Assembly: GCF_019668465.1 (NCBI RefSeq)
Contig: NZ_AP024828.1
Location: 4,960,001 to 5,024,000, forward strand
Length of the DNA stretch: 64,000 bases
Direction: 5' to 3'
From: Mycobacterium senriense
Lineage (GTDB): Bacteria > Actinomycetota > Actinomycetes > Mycobacteriales > Mycobacteriaceae
A program made the position numbers and the translations under genes. Each line of letters begins with the position of its first letter. The first letter of the stretch is position 1. Positions 51,363-60,573 of the stretch are shown here, one piece after another. The notes beneath the pieces are model-generated. The model saw only the letters and a list, made by a program, of their open reading frames with translations, made no database searches and had not been told where the DNA came from.

Positions 51363-51776
51363 ATGACCTCCCAACCCCGCAGGTGGCTGCCGATCGCCGC
51401 GCTGACGGTCATCGCCGCCGGCGCCCAGCTGAGTCCCTCAATCGCACGAGCGGATCTGCACAACATCACCTATCGGGCGAGGATCGACGCTTTGACGACC
51501 GGTAGCCAGGCCACGTTCGTGACCAACGGCGGCCAGACGAGCACGACCGGGCTTCCTTCCATGCCCGGCAACGTATTCGAGGCCAACACCGTGCTTCCCG
51601 ACCCGGCGCAGGCCGGCCTGCGGATTGTGCTGCGCTTTCCCTACGCGGCCAACGTGCACTGCGAAATCGACGCCGACGACAACGTTTTCACCCAGACCGA
51701 CCAAATGGTGAGACCGACGGCCGGTAACAACGATCCCAACAATGGTGCGCTGCAGTGCGGCGCACCGTTGCCCTGA
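51363..51776 (+). CDS. Small secreted protein of unknown function
   Basis: The 137-residue product begins with a Sec signal peptide (basic start TSQPRRW, hydrophobic core, likely cleavage after SIARA). The mature part is rich in Thr/Asn, has one cysteine near residue 100 (NVHCEIDADD) and a second at the C-terminus (LQCGAPLP), suggesting a disulfide. It resembles a mycobacterial secreted-protein family but I do not know a function. It lies 56 bases after the glycosylase gene. Confidence 0.75.
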   Translation: MTSQPRRWLPIAALTVIAAGAQLSPSIARADLHNITYRARIDALTTGSQATFVTNGGQTSTTGLPSMPGNVFEANTVLPDPAQAGLRIVLRFPYAANVHCEIDADDNVFTQTDQMVRPTAGNNDPNNGALQCGAPLP

Positions 51777-51782
51777 TAAGGG

Positions 51783-52997
51783 TCAGGGCTTCCAGCCCGT
51801 CGAGTCGGCCCACTCCCAGGCCCGGCGGTACGCGTCCAGGAACCACGGCTCTTTCACCTCGACGTAGGCCGCGGTGTCTCCGGCGCCGCCCTTTTCGGCG
51901 GCGCGCTTGACGTTTAGGTAGTCGGCTCGGGCGGCGGGGTTGGCCGTCAGCCAGTCCACGAACAGCAGGGCGAACTGCTGATTGGGCCAGCCGTCCACCC
52001 GGATGTGCACGTTGGTCGGTCGACCGGGATCGGCCGAGGCGTGAACTCGCTTGAGCCACAGCCCCGGATCGTCCCGGTGGTCGTAGCTCTCGACGGTGCT
52101 GCGGGCGTCGGGCTTGGCCACGTCCTCGGCGACGTGCTCGATGCGCGGGTACCCGGCGGACAGCAACGGCTCGACGAGTTCGTCTGCGACTGCCAGGGAT
52201 TCGACGGTGATCTGAACGTCGATGACGTCCTTGGCCGGTAAGTCCGGCACGGCGGTCGAGCCGATGTGATCGACGCGCAGCGCGCGGTGACCGCAGCTGG
52301 TCTTGAGGCGGCTCACAATTCGTTGCGCCTGGTCCGACCAGCTCGGGTCGGGCGGCACCAACCGGGCCGGAGCCCGGACGATCTGGTGTGCGCTCAGGTT
52401 GTGCGCGAACGGGACGATGCGGGTGTCCCACACGTCGTGGGCCCGCTGTACCAAATCCTCGAGGCTGCCCGAGTTGTCCACCCAGATGTCGGCGACCGCG
52501 CGGCGCTGCTCGTCGCTGGCCTGCGCGGCGATCCTCGCGCGGGCGTCATCCTCGGGCATGCCGCGCTGGTCGACCAGTCGCCGCAGCCGCACCTCCACGT
52601 CGGCGTGGACGATGACGACGAGCGGGAACAGTGGCGCCATCCCGGACTCCACCAGCAGCGGAATGTCCTCGACCACAACGGAATCCTCGGGCACCGAGGC
52701 GATGATCTCCGAACGGCGATTGCCCACCAGCGGGTGGACAATCCCGTTCAGCGTCTTGCGTGCCTCGTCGTCGCGAAAGGCTTTCGCGGCCAACGCCGGT
52801 CGATCCAGCGATCCGTCCGCAAGCAGGATGTCGCTTCCGAACGCCTCGACCAGCGCGGCCAGGCCCTCGGTCCCCGGCTGCACCACCTCACGTGCGATGA
52901 CGTCACCGTCGACGATGACGGCACCGCATTGCTCGAAGGTGGACGACAGCGCCGACTTGCCGGCGCCGATGCCACCGGTCAACCCGATCCGCAGCAT
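51783..52997 (-). CDS. coaE: Dephospho-CoA kinase fused to a GrpB/UPF0157 domain
   Basis: The N-terminal 195 residues are dephospho-CoA kinase, which phosphorylates the 3' hydroxyl of dephospho-CoA, the last step of CoA synthesis. They include the P-loop GLTGGIGAGKSA and the DxD-like VDGDVIARE. The C-terminal 200 residues are a GrpB/UPF0157 nucleotidyltransferase-like domain (VDHIGSTAVPDLPAKDVIDVQI). The fusion is characteristic of mycobacteria. It lies 18 bases downstream of rpsA on the same strand. Confidence 0.96.
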   Translation of the reverse strand: MLRIGLTGGIGAGKSALSSTFEQCGAVIVDGDVIAREVVQPGTEGLAALVEAFGSDILLADGSLDRPALAAKAFRDDEARKTLNGIVHPLVGNRRSEIIASVPEDSVVVEDIPLLVESGMAPLFPLVVIVHADVEVRLRRLVDQRGMPEDDARARIAAQASDEQRRAVADIWVDNSGSLEDLVQRAHDVWDTRIVPFAHNLSAHQIVRAPARLVPPDPSWSDQAQRIVSRLKTSCGHRALRVDHIGSTAVPDLPAKDVIDVQITVESLAVADELVEPLLSAGYPRIEHVAEDVAKPDARSTVESYDHRDDPGLWLKRVHASADPGRPTNVHIRVDGWPNQQFALLFVDWLTANPAARADYLNVKRAAEKGGAGDTAAYVEVKEPWFLDAYRRAWEWADSTGWKP

Positions 52998-53015
52998 GAC
53001 GTGCTCAGCAGAGCG

Positions 53016-54452
53016 TCACGCGTTGCCGGCGAGTTTCTCCCGCAGAGCGGCCAATTGGGCGTCGCTGGCCAGCGATCCGCCCGCCTTCTCCGGAGGAGCA
53101 CCGTTGCCCGGCGACTGCTCGGTGTGCCCGGCAGCCTCGGCGGCGGCGAACTTCTCCATCTGCGCCGTGTGCATCTTGTGCCGGCGCTCGGCCTCGGCGT
53201 AGCGGGCTTCCCACTCGTTGCGCTGCTTGTCGAAGCCCTCGAGCCATTCGTTGGTCTCGGAGTCGAAGCCTTCGGGGAAGATGTAGTTGCCCTGCTCGTC
53301 GTAACTGTCGGCCATGCCGTACTTCGCCGGGTCGAACTCGTCGGTGTAGTCCTCGTTGGCCTGCTTGAGCGACAACGAGATCCGGCGGCGCTCCAGGTCG
53401 ATGTCGATGACCTTGACCATCGCGTCGTCGCCGACGGCGACCACCTGGTCGGGGACCTCGACGTGGCGCTCGGCCAGCTCGGAGATGTGCACCAGACCTT
53501 CGATGCCCTCCTCGACACGCACGAACGCACCGAACGGAACCAGCTTGGTGACCTTGCCGGGCACGATCTGGCCGATGGCGTGGGTGCGGGCGAAGTGGCG
53601 CCACGGGTCTTCCTGAGTCGCCTTGAGCGACAACGAAACCCGCTCGCGGTCCATGTCGACGTCGAGCACCTCGACGGTAACCTCGTCGCCCACCTGCACC
53701 ACCTCGGACGGGTGGTCGATGTGCTTCCAGGACAGCTCGGAAACGTGCACCAGACCGTCCACACCGCCGAGGTCGACGAACGCACCGAAGTTGACGATGG
53801 AGGAGACGACACCCTTGCGGATGGCGCCCTTCTGCAGCTGGTTGAGGAACTCGCTGCGCACCTCGGACTGGGTCTGCTCCAGCCATGCGCGGCGGCTCAG
53901 CACCACGTTGTTGCGGTTCTTGTCCAGCTCGATGATCTTGGCCTCGATCTCCTTGCCGATGTACGGCTGCAGATCGCGCACCCGGCGCATCTCGACCAGC
54001 GAGGCGGGCAGGAAGCCGCGCAACCCGATGTCGAGGATCAGGCCACCCTTGACCACCTCGATGACGGTGCCCTTGACGGCCTCGTCCTTCTCCTTGAGCG
54101 CCTCGATGGTGCCCCAGGCGCGCTCGTACTGCGCGCGCTTCTTGGAGAGAATCAGGCGACCCTCTTTGTCCTCCTTGGTGAGGACCAGGGCTTCGACCTC
54201 ATCACCGACGGAAACGACCTCGTTGGGGTCGACATCGTGCTTGATGGAGAGTTCGCGGGCGGGGATGACCCCTTCGGTCTTGTAGCCGATATCGAGGAGC
54301 ACCTCGTCCCGGTCCACTTTGACGATCGTGCCTTCGACGATGTCGCCATCGTTGAAGTACTTGATCGTTTTGTCTATTGCGGCGAGAAAGTCCTCGCTCG
54401 AGCCAATGTCGTTGACGGCTACTTGCGGCGAGGTGACGGCGGGACTCGGCAT
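53016..54452 (-). CDS. rpsA: 30S ribosomal protein S1
   Basis: S1 helps recruit mRNA to the 30S subunit. The 478-residue actinobacterial form has four S1/OB-fold RNA-binding repeats (about 35-105, 120-190, 205-275 and 290-365) and a long charged C-terminal tail (AERRHKMHTAQMEKF ending REKLAGNA). The tail is the region discussed in pyrazinamide resistance in M. tuberculosis. It is upstream of coaE on the same strand. Confidence 0.97.
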   Translation of the reverse strand: MPSPAVTSPQVAVNDIGSSEDFLAAIDKTIKYFNDGDIVEGTIVKVDRDEVLLDIGYKTEGVIPARELSIKHDVDPNEVVSVGDEVEALVLTKEDKEGRLILSKKRAQYERAWGTIEALKEKDEAVKGTVIEVVKGGLILDIGLRGFLPASLVEMRRVRDLQPYIGKEIEAKIIELDKNRNNVVLSRRAWLEQTQSEVRSEFLNQLQKGAIRKGVVSSIVNFGAFVDLGGVDGLVHVSELSWKHIDHPSEVVQVGDEVTVEVLDVDMDRERVSLSLKATQEDPWRHFARTHAIGQIVPGKVTKLVPFGAFVRVEEGIEGLVHISELAERHVEVPDQVVAVGDDAMVKVIDIDLERRRISLSLKQANEDYTDEFDPAKYGMADSYDEQGNYIFPEGFDSETNEWLEGFDKQRNEWEARYAEAERRHKMHTAQMEKFAAAEAAGHTEQSPGNGAPPEKAGGSLASDAQLAALREKLAGNA

Positions 54453-54662
54453 GTTGTTGGGTTGCTCCGGACAGGTTTGGTCGTAGGGACAATTGGGATT
54501 TACCTGTCGAGGCTACTCGACTGTGCTGATGCTGGCCAAACCCAGCCTCTCTTACCTCTGAATATCTGACGCGGACATGACGTGCGGGCAAATTTTGGGC
54601 CGCTTTGTCACCGTGGCGTTCCGTGGCGTTTTGCTCGCGAGGCCGCAGGGCCGCTCCAACTG

Positions 54663-55109
54663 TCAAAACCTGGCGATCAGCACTACTCCGCACACCATGA
54701 GGACGCCGCCGAGGGCCCTGGGCAGCGTGATCGGGTGAGGATCCAGCCGCAACCAGCCAAAATGGTCGATCACCAGTGACATGATGAGCGCTGACGTGAC
54801 GGTGATGCCCATGAACGTGCCGGCCCCGACCCGGTTGACCAGGGTGAGGCCGGCATAGACCTGGACGGCCCCGACCAGGCCACCGACCACGGCCCACCAA
54901 GGCATCGACGCGACGTCCCTGGCCGTGGGCAGCGGTTTCGGCATCAACAGGAATGCGGCAACGAAGAAAACGGTGATCACCGCGAAGGACACTGCCGACG
55001 CCAGCCACGGGTTGATCAGGTGCTTGTAGAGCTGGCCGTTCATGGCGGCTCCGCACGTCTGAAGCGCGCCGCCCAGGACGATGAACGGAATGATCCAGCC
55101 TGCGTTCAT
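54663..55109 (-). CDS. YdcZ-type DMT family transporter
   Basis: The 148-residue protein has five hydrophobic helices in the pattern of YdcZ/DUF606 half-size transporters (GGALQTCGAAMNGQLYKHL start, GLVGAVQVYAGLTLVNRVGAGTF middle). Such proteins may act as homodimers. The substrate is unknown. It lies between polA and rpsA on the same strand. I do not recall a counterpart at this place in M. tuberculosis. Confidence 0.85.
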   Translation of the reverse strand: MNAGWIIPFIVLGGALQTCGAAMNGQLYKHLINPWLASAVSFAVITVFFVAAFLLMPKPLPTARDVASMPWWAVVGGLVGAVQVYAGLTLVNRVGAGTFMGITVTSALIMSLVIDHFGWLRLDPHPITLPRALGGVLMVCGVVLIARF

Positions 55110-55225
55110 GACACTCCCGGGTTCGTCGCGCTAGTCGTCGCCTGCGGTGTGACCCGGATTCGCTCGCGACAAACGCCGGTGTCGACGTTCGCTTAGTGCG
55201 CAACCACGTCGGCCGGATCGCCGCG

Positions 55226-57943
55226 CTAATGCGCCGCGGCGTCCCAGCTGCGGCCGTAACCCACCGAAACCTCCAGCGGCACGTCGAGCGGGTAGGCGCC
55301 GCCCATTTTGGCGCGTACCAGCGCCTCCAGCTGGTCCCGCTCGCCGGAGGCGACCTCGAACAGCAACTCGTCGTGCACCTGCAGCAAAATCCGGGACGAA
55401 AGCCCTGCGTCTTTGATCGCCCTGTCGACCTCGAGCATCGCCACCTTGATGATGTCGGCCGCGCTGCCCTGAATCGGCGCGTTGAGCGCCGCCCGCTCGG
55501 CGGCCTCGCGCACCTGACGGTTGCTGCTGTCGAGTTCGGGCAGGTACCGACGGCGGCCGAAGACCGTCGACGTGAAGCCGTCCTTGCGGGCCTGCTCCAC
55601 GACGTCCATCAGGTAGTCGCGCACCCCGCCGAACCGGGCGAAGTATTGCTCCATCTGGTCTTTGGCTTCCTCGGTGGAGATTTTCAGCTGCGCGGACAGC
55701 CCATAGGCGCTCAATCCGTAGGCCAGGCCGTAGGACATCGCCTTGACCCGGCGGCGCAGCTCGGCGGTGACCTCTTCGATCGGCACGCCGAATGCCCGCG
55801 AGGCGACGAACGAGTGCAGGTCCTCCCCGGTGTTGAACGCCTCGATGAGGCCCGCGTCCTTGGACAGGTGGGCCATGATCCGCATCTCGATCTGGCTGTA
55901 GTCGGCCGTCATCAGCTCGCTGTAACCGTCGCCGACGACGAACGCGTCGCGGATCCGCCGGCCCGCCTCGGTGCGGATCGGAATGTTCTGCAGGTTCGGC
56001 TCGGTCGACGACAATCTGCCTGTGGCCGCGATGGTCTGGTTGAACGTGGTGTGGATGCGCCCGTCCGAGGCCACCGAGTTCAGCAACCCGTCGACGGTGA
56101 CTTTCAGCCGAGTGGCATCGCGGTGGGTCAGCAGATGCTGCAGGAACGGATGGCCGGTCTTGTCGAACAGCGATTGCAGGGCATCCGCGTCGGTGGTGTA
56201 GCCGGTCTTGGTGCGCTTGGTCTTCGGCATCTCCAGCTCGTCGAAGAGCACCGTCTGCAACTGTTTTGGCGAGCCCAGGTTGATCTGCTTGCCGATCACT
56301 GCGTACGCCGCCTCGGCCGCGTCGCGGATCTGGTGGGCGAAATCGCTCTGCAGCTCGTTTAGCAGATCCAAATCGACTGCGATACCGGCGTTTTCCATGC
56401 CGGCCAGCACCGCCTGCACCGGGAGCTCCATGCCGCTCAACAAGGACGTGGAGTTGATGCGCGCCAACTCCTCGTCGAGCGCGTCGGCCAGGTCGAGCAC
56501 CGCCACGGCGCGCAGGATCAGCGTCTGCACCGCCTGGTCGTCGGTGCCCTCGTCGTCGTCGAGCAGCGAAAGTTGTTGCTGTTCGGGGTTTTCCGCGCGC
56601 AGCTCGCGGCGCAGGTAGCGCAGCGAAAGGTCGTCGAGGGAGAAGCTGCGCTGCCCGGGCCGCACCAGGTAGGCGGCCAGCGCGGTGTCGGAGGTGACGC
56701 CGGCCAGCGTCCAGCCGCGTCCGGCCAGGTCGTGCATTGCCAGCTTGGCCTCGTGCAGCGCCTTGGGCGGACCGGGGTCGGCAAGCCAAGACGCCAGCGC
56801 CGCTTCGTCTTCTGGATCCAGCGTCGCGGTGTCGATGTAGCGGCCCTCGCCGTCGGCGGAGACGATGGCCAGCGCGGTGGCGTCGGCGTCGTAGGCCAGG
56901 TGGGTACCGACGACGGCCAGGCCGAACCGCTTTCCCGAGCTGTGCTCGGCCAGCCACACGGCGAGCTCGCCGGCTTCCAGCGCGCCGCCGCGCACGTCGA
57001 AGCCCTCGTCGACCTCGGGCTCCACCGCGGCCAGGGTTTCGAACAACCGGTCCCGCAACACCCGGAACTCCAGGTCGTCGAAGAGCCGGTGAATCTGGTC
57101 GCGATCCCACGGCTGCAGCCGCAACGTGTCCGGAGTCTGGGCCAGCGGCACGTCTTTGACGAGATCGGTCAGCTCGCGGTTGCGGATGACGCTGGCCAGG
57201 TGTGCGCGCAGCGCGTCGCCCACCTTGCCGCGCACCGAGTCGGCGTTGTCCACCAGCGCCTGCAGCGACCCGTATTCGCCGATCCATTTGGAGGCGGTCT
57301 TCTCCCCCACGCCGGGAATGCCGGGCAGGTTGTCGCTGGGATCGCCGCGCAGTGCCGCGAAGTCGGGGTACTGCTTGGGCGTCAGCCCGTACTTCTCGAC
57401 GACCGCGTCCGGGGTGAAGCGGGTCAACTCGCTGACCCCCTTGCGGGGATACAGCACCGTCACGTTGTCGCTGACCAACTGCAGCGAGTCACGGTCGCCG
57501 GTGACCACCAGCACGCGGTAGCCGTCGTTTTCGGCCTGGGTGGCCAGCGTTGCGATCAGGTCGTCGGCCTCGAAACCCTCCTCGGCCAACACCGTGATGC
57601 CCAACGCCGCGAGGACTTCCTTGGTGATGTCGATCTGGCCGCGAAACTCGTCGGGCGTCGCCGACCGGTTGGCCTTGTACTCCGGGTAGCGCTCGGAGCG
57701 GAAGGTCTGCCGCGACACGTCGAACGCCGCGGCGATGTGGGTCGGGGCCTCGTCGCGCAGCAGGTTGATCAGCATGGCGGTGAAGCCGTAGACCGCGTTC
57801 GTGGTCAGCCCGCCGCGGGTTTTGAAGTTTTCGGCGGGCAGCGCATAGAACGCCCGAAACGCCAGCGAGTTGCCGTCCAGCAGCATGAGCGTCGGCGTGG
57901 TTTCTTCCTCGCTGGCCTTCGTAGTGGTTTTCGTGGCGGGCAC
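55226..57943 (-). CDS. polA: DNA polymerase I
   Basis: PolA fills repair gaps and removes Okazaki primers. It has an N-terminal 5'-3' exonuclease/FEN domain (LMLLDGNSLAFRAF, GDRDSLQLVSD, LRGDPSDNLPGIPGVGEKTA). The 3'-5' exonuclease-like middle domain appears degenerate, as in other mycobacteria. The polymerase domain has motif A DYSQIEMRI, motif B RRRVKAMSYGLAYG and motif C VHDEL. I prefer the GTG at 57943 (905 residues); GTG 57952 and a start at 57961 are possible. Confidence 0.96.
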   Translation of the reverse strand: MPATKTTTKASEEETTPTLMLLDGNSLAFRAFYALPAENFKTRGGLTTNAVYGFTAMLINLLRDEAPTHIAAAFDVSRQTFRSERYPEYKANRSATPDEFRGQIDITKEVLAALGITVLAEEGFEADDLIATLATQAENDGYRVLVVTGDRDSLQLVSDNVTVLYPRKGVSELTRFTPDAVVEKYGLTPKQYPDFAALRGDPSDNLPGIPGVGEKTASKWIGEYGSLQALVDNADSVRGKVGDALRAHLASVIRNRELTDLVKDVPLAQTPDTLRLQPWDRDQIHRLFDDLEFRVLRDRLFETLAAVEPEVDEGFDVRGGALEAGELAVWLAEHSSGKRFGLAVVGTHLAYDADATALAIVSADGEGRYIDTATLDPEDEAALASWLADPGPPKALHEAKLAMHDLAGRGWTLAGVTSDTALAAYLVRPGQRSFSLDDLSLRYLRRELRAENPEQQQLSLLDDDEGTDDQAVQTLILRAVAVLDLADALDEELARINSTSLLSGMELPVQAVLAGMENAGIAVDLDLLNELQSDFAHQIRDAAEAAYAVIGKQINLGSPKQLQTVLFDELEMPKTKRTKTGYTTDADALQSLFDKTGHPFLQHLLTHRDATRLKVTVDGLLNSVASDGRIHTTFNQTIAATGRLSSTEPNLQNIPIRTEAGRRIRDAFVVGDGYSELMTADYSQIEMRIMAHLSKDAGLIEAFNTGEDLHSFVASRAFGVPIEEVTAELRRRVKAMSYGLAYGLSAYGLSAQLKISTEEAKDQMEQYFARFGGVRDYLMDVVEQARKDGFTSTVFGRRRYLPELDSSNRQVREAAERAALNAPIQGSAADIIKVAMLEVDRAIKDAGLSSRILLQVHDELLFEVASGERDQLEALVRAKMGGAYPLDVPLEVSVGYGRSWDAAAH

Positions 57944-58050
57944 GGCTCTCACTCTAAGCACCCGGTGTGACGGACCAGGCGCCCCAACCGTGCCACCAGC
58001 AGAACTGCAACACGTTTCAGTTTTGAGTTTGGGCTGGGTAGTCTGGCCCA

Positions 58051-58494
58051 GTGCCAGAGGTCACCAGTCAAGAACCCGCGATCGACGGGTGGTTCGCCAC
58101 CGATGACGCCGGAAATCCCCATCTGATCGGCAGCAAGTGCCCCGAGTGCGGCACCTTCGTGTTCCCGCCGCGGGAGAACAACTGCCCCAATCCGGCGTGC
58201 GCCAGCGACGCCCTAGAGTCCGTCGCATTGTCGACCCGGGGAACGCTGTGGAGCTACACCGAGAACCGGTACCCGCCACCGGCGCCCTACCCGGCGGCGG
58301 ACCCGTTCGAACCGTTCGCCATCGCCGCGGTGGAGCTGGCCGACGAGGGCATCATCGTGCTCGGCAAGGTGGTCGAGGGCACGCTGGCCGCCGACCTGAA
58401 GGTCGGCATCGAGATGGAGCTGGCCACCATGACCCTGTTCACCGACGCCGACGGCGTCGAACGCCTCGTGCACGCGTGGAAGGTGGCCTCATGA
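58051..58494 (+). CDS. DUF35 OB-fold zinc-ribbon protein (Rv1628c-like)
   Basis: The 147-residue protein has an N-terminal zinc ribbon (CPECGTFVFPP with a second pair CPNPAC) and an OB fold, the DUF35 arrangement. DUF35 proteins partner thiolases in acyl-CoA channelling, and this one overlaps the thiolase gene downstream by four bases (ATGA). A lipid or sterol side-chain beta-oxidation complex is the likely setting. Confidence 0.9.
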   Translation: MPEVTSQEPAIDGWFATDDAGNPHLIGSKCPECGTFVFPPRENNCPNPACASDALESVALSTRGTLWSYTENRYPPPAPYPAADPFEPFAIAAVELADEGIIVLGKVVEGTLAADLKVGIEMELATMTLFTDADGVERLVHAWKVAS

Positions 58495-59693
58495 GCGCTC
58501 CGGAACCGCTCTACATCCTCGGGGCCGGGATGCACCCGTGGGGCAAATGGGGCCGCGACTTCACCGAATACGGCGTGGTCGCCGCGCGCGCCGCGCTGGT
58601 CGAGGCGGGGCTGGACTGGCAGCAGATCCAGCTGGTCGCCGGCGCCGACACGATCCGCAACGGCTACCCGGGCTTCATCGCGGGGTCGACGTTCGCCCAG
58701 AAGCTCGGCTGGAACGGCGTGCCGGTCAGCTCCAGCTACGCGGCCTGCGCCAGCGGTTCGCAGGCGCTGCAGAGCGCCCGTGCCCACATCCTGGCCGGCT
58801 TCTGCGACGTCGCGCTGGTCATCGGCGCCGACACCACCCCGAAGGGCGCGTTCGCCCCAGTCGGCGGCGAGCGCAAGAACGACCCCGACTGGCAGCGCTT
58901 CCACCTCATCGGTGCGATGAACCCCGTGTACTTCGCGTTGCTGGCGCGGCGCCGGATGGATCTCTACGGCGCGACGTCCGAGGACTTCGCCGCGGTGAAG
59001 GTGAAGAACTCCCAGCACGGCCTGCAGAACCCGAACGCCCGCTACCGCAAGGAATCTTCGGTCGAGGACGTGCTGGCGAGTCCGGTGGTCTCGGACCCGT
59101 TGCGGCAGCTCGACATCTGCGCCACCTCCGACGGCGCCGCGGCACTGATCGTGGCCAGCGCCGAGTTCGCCCGCAAGCACCTCGGCTCGCTCGAGGGTGT
59201 GCCGTCCGTGCGCGCGGTCAGCACGGTCACGCCGCGCTACCCGCAGCACCTGCCCGAATTGCCGGACATCGCAACGGATTCCACCGCCGTCGTGGCCGCC
59301 CCGGAGCGGGTGTTCAAGGATCAGATCCTCGATGCGGCCTACGCCGAGGCGGGCATCGGACCCGAGGACGTGAGCCTGGCCGAGGTCTACGACCTGTCCA
59401 CCGCGCTGGAACTCGACTGGTACGAGCATCTGGGGCTGTGCGCCAAGGGCGAAGCGGAGGAACTGCTGCGCAGCGGCGCCACCACGATCGGCGGCCGGGT
59501 CCCGGTCAACCCGTCGGGTGGGCTGGCGTGCTTCGGCGAAGCGATCCCCGCCCAGGCGATCGCTCAGGTCTGCGAGTTGACCTGGCAGCTGCGTGGCCGG
59601 GCCACCGGCCGGCAGGTGGAGAACGCCACCGTCGGGGTGACCGCCAACCAGGGGCTGTTCGGGCACGGCTCGTCGGTGATCGTCGCGCGTTAG
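58491..59693 (+). CDS. Non-specific lipid-transfer/thiolase-superfamily protein (Rv1627c-like)
   Basis: The 400-residue thiolase-superfamily enzyme has the nucleophile region SSYAACASGSQALQSA and a C-terminal NPSGGLACFGEAIPAQAIAQ block (compare NxxGGxxxxGHPxGAT). The catalytic His loop has Phe-Gly-Glu instead of Gly-His-Pro, as in SCP2-type thiolases. With the overlapping DUF35 partner it probably forms a heteromeric thiolase or aldolase for acyl-CoA shortening. Whether it cleaves or only binds substrate cannot be said. Confidence 0.88.
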   Translation: MSAPEPLYILGAGMHPWGKWGRDFTEYGVVAARAALVEAGLDWQQIQLVAGADTIRNGYPGFIAGSTFAQKLGWNGVPVSSSYAACASGSQALQSARAHILAGFCDVALVIGADTTPKGAFAPVGGERKNDPDWQRFHLIGAMNPVYFALLARRRMDLYGATSEDFAAVKVKNSQHGLQNPNARYRKESSVEDVLASPVVSDPLRQLDICATSDGAAALIVASAEFARKHLGSLEGVPSVRAVSTVTPRYPQHLPELPDIATDSTAVVAAPERVFKDQILDAAYAEAGIGPEDVSLAEVYDLSTALELDWYEHLGLCAKGEAEELLRSGATTIGGRVPVNPSGGLACFGEAIPAQAIAQVCELTWQLRGRATGRQVENATVGVTANQGLFGHGSSVIVAR

Positions 59694-59720
59694 GACCTAC
59701 GGGCGCCGGCGATTACGGTC

Positions 59721-60338
59721 TCAGGCGTCCTTGGACGGGTCCAGGGTCTCCAGGACGACTTCGGCCACCCGTTTCATCGTGGTCCTGCGGTCCATGGCGG
59801 CCCGTTGAATCCACTTGAAGGCCTCGGGCTCGGTCATGCCCTGCTCGCTTTGCAGCAGCCCCTTCGCGCGCTCCACGAGCTTGCGGGTCTCCAGCCGGTC
59901 GGACAACGAGGCCACCTCGCGCTCCAGCTCGGCGATCTCACTGAAGCGGCTGAGTGCCAATTCGATGGCCGGGATGAGGTCGCTGATGGTGAACGGCTTC
60001 ACCAGATAGGCCATCGCCCCGGCGTCGCGCGCCCTTTCCACCAGATCGCGTTGGCTGAAGGCGGTCAGCACCACGATCGGGGCGATGCGCTTGCTGGCAA
60101 TCTCCGAGGCCGCGTCGATGCCGTCGCGGCGCGGCATCTTCACGTCCATGATCACCAGGTCCGGCTGATGGCGCTCGGCCAATTCGACGGCTTCCTGTCC
60201 GTCGCCGGCCTCTCCGACGATCTCGTAACCCTCCTCTCGGAGCATCTCGGCGAGATCCATTCGGATGAGCGCTTCGTCTTCAGCGATCAGGACCCGGCGC
60301 GGCACAGCGGCGTCGGTGTCGGTCGTGGGGCCTGTCAT
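59721..60338 (-). CDS. pdtaR: ANTAR-type response regulator PdtaR
   Basis: The 205-residue protein has a CheY-like receiver (LIAEDEALIR acidic pocket, phosphoacceptor Asp in LVIMDVKMP, Lys in YLVKPF). An ANTAR RNA-binding domain follows (LETRKLVERAKGLLQSEQGMTEPEAFKWIQ). On phosphorylation, ANTAR regulators bind dual-hexaloop RNAs to prevent termination. Its M. tuberculosis homologue Rv1626 pairs with the distant kinase PdtaS. Start is the ATG at 60338. Confidence 0.95.
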   Translation of the reverse strand: MTGPTTDTDAAVPRRVLIAEDEALIRMDLAEMLREEGYEIVGEAGDGQEAVELAERHQPDLVIMDVKMPRRDGIDAASEIASKRIAPIVVLTAFSQRDLVERARDAGAMAYLVKPFTISDLIPAIELALSRFSEIAELEREVASLSDRLETRKLVERAKGLLQSEQGMTEPEAFKWIQRAAMDRRTTMKRVAEVVLETLDPSKDA

Positions 60339-60450
60339 GACGCATATTGTGTCGTGAACGCCTCAGACCAGCGACCTCGGGGGCGGTGAGGCAGTTGAGC
60401 ACTCCTGATCCTCTATGGTGGGAGGCTGCCTCTAAGGTAAGAGGCCGCGC

Positions 60451-60524
60451 GCCCTCGTATCCCAACTGGCAGAGGAAACGGATTCAAAACCCGTCCAGTG
60501 TGAGTTCGAATCTCACCGAGGGCA
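60451..60524 (+). tRNA. tRNA, anticodon CAA (Leu), without a long variable arm
   Basis: A 74-base cloverleaf fits: acceptor stem GCCCTCG (60451-60457) pairs with CGAGGGC (60517-60523). The D stem is short (TCC/GGA). The anticodon loop TTCAAAA has CAA at 60485-60487. The T arm GTGAG-TTCGAAT-CTCAC is perfect. The variable loop is only five bases, and the last anticodon-stem pair is A-C. By anticodon it is Leu, yet tRNA-Leu is normally class II with a long variable arm, so identity needs care. The CCA is not encoded. The integrase gene follows immediately. Confidence 0.8.
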
Positions 60525-60573
60525 CTCAAGCTGTAAGTCCGTTGTTGCAGGTAGGACGGCGTTTCGATGTTTG

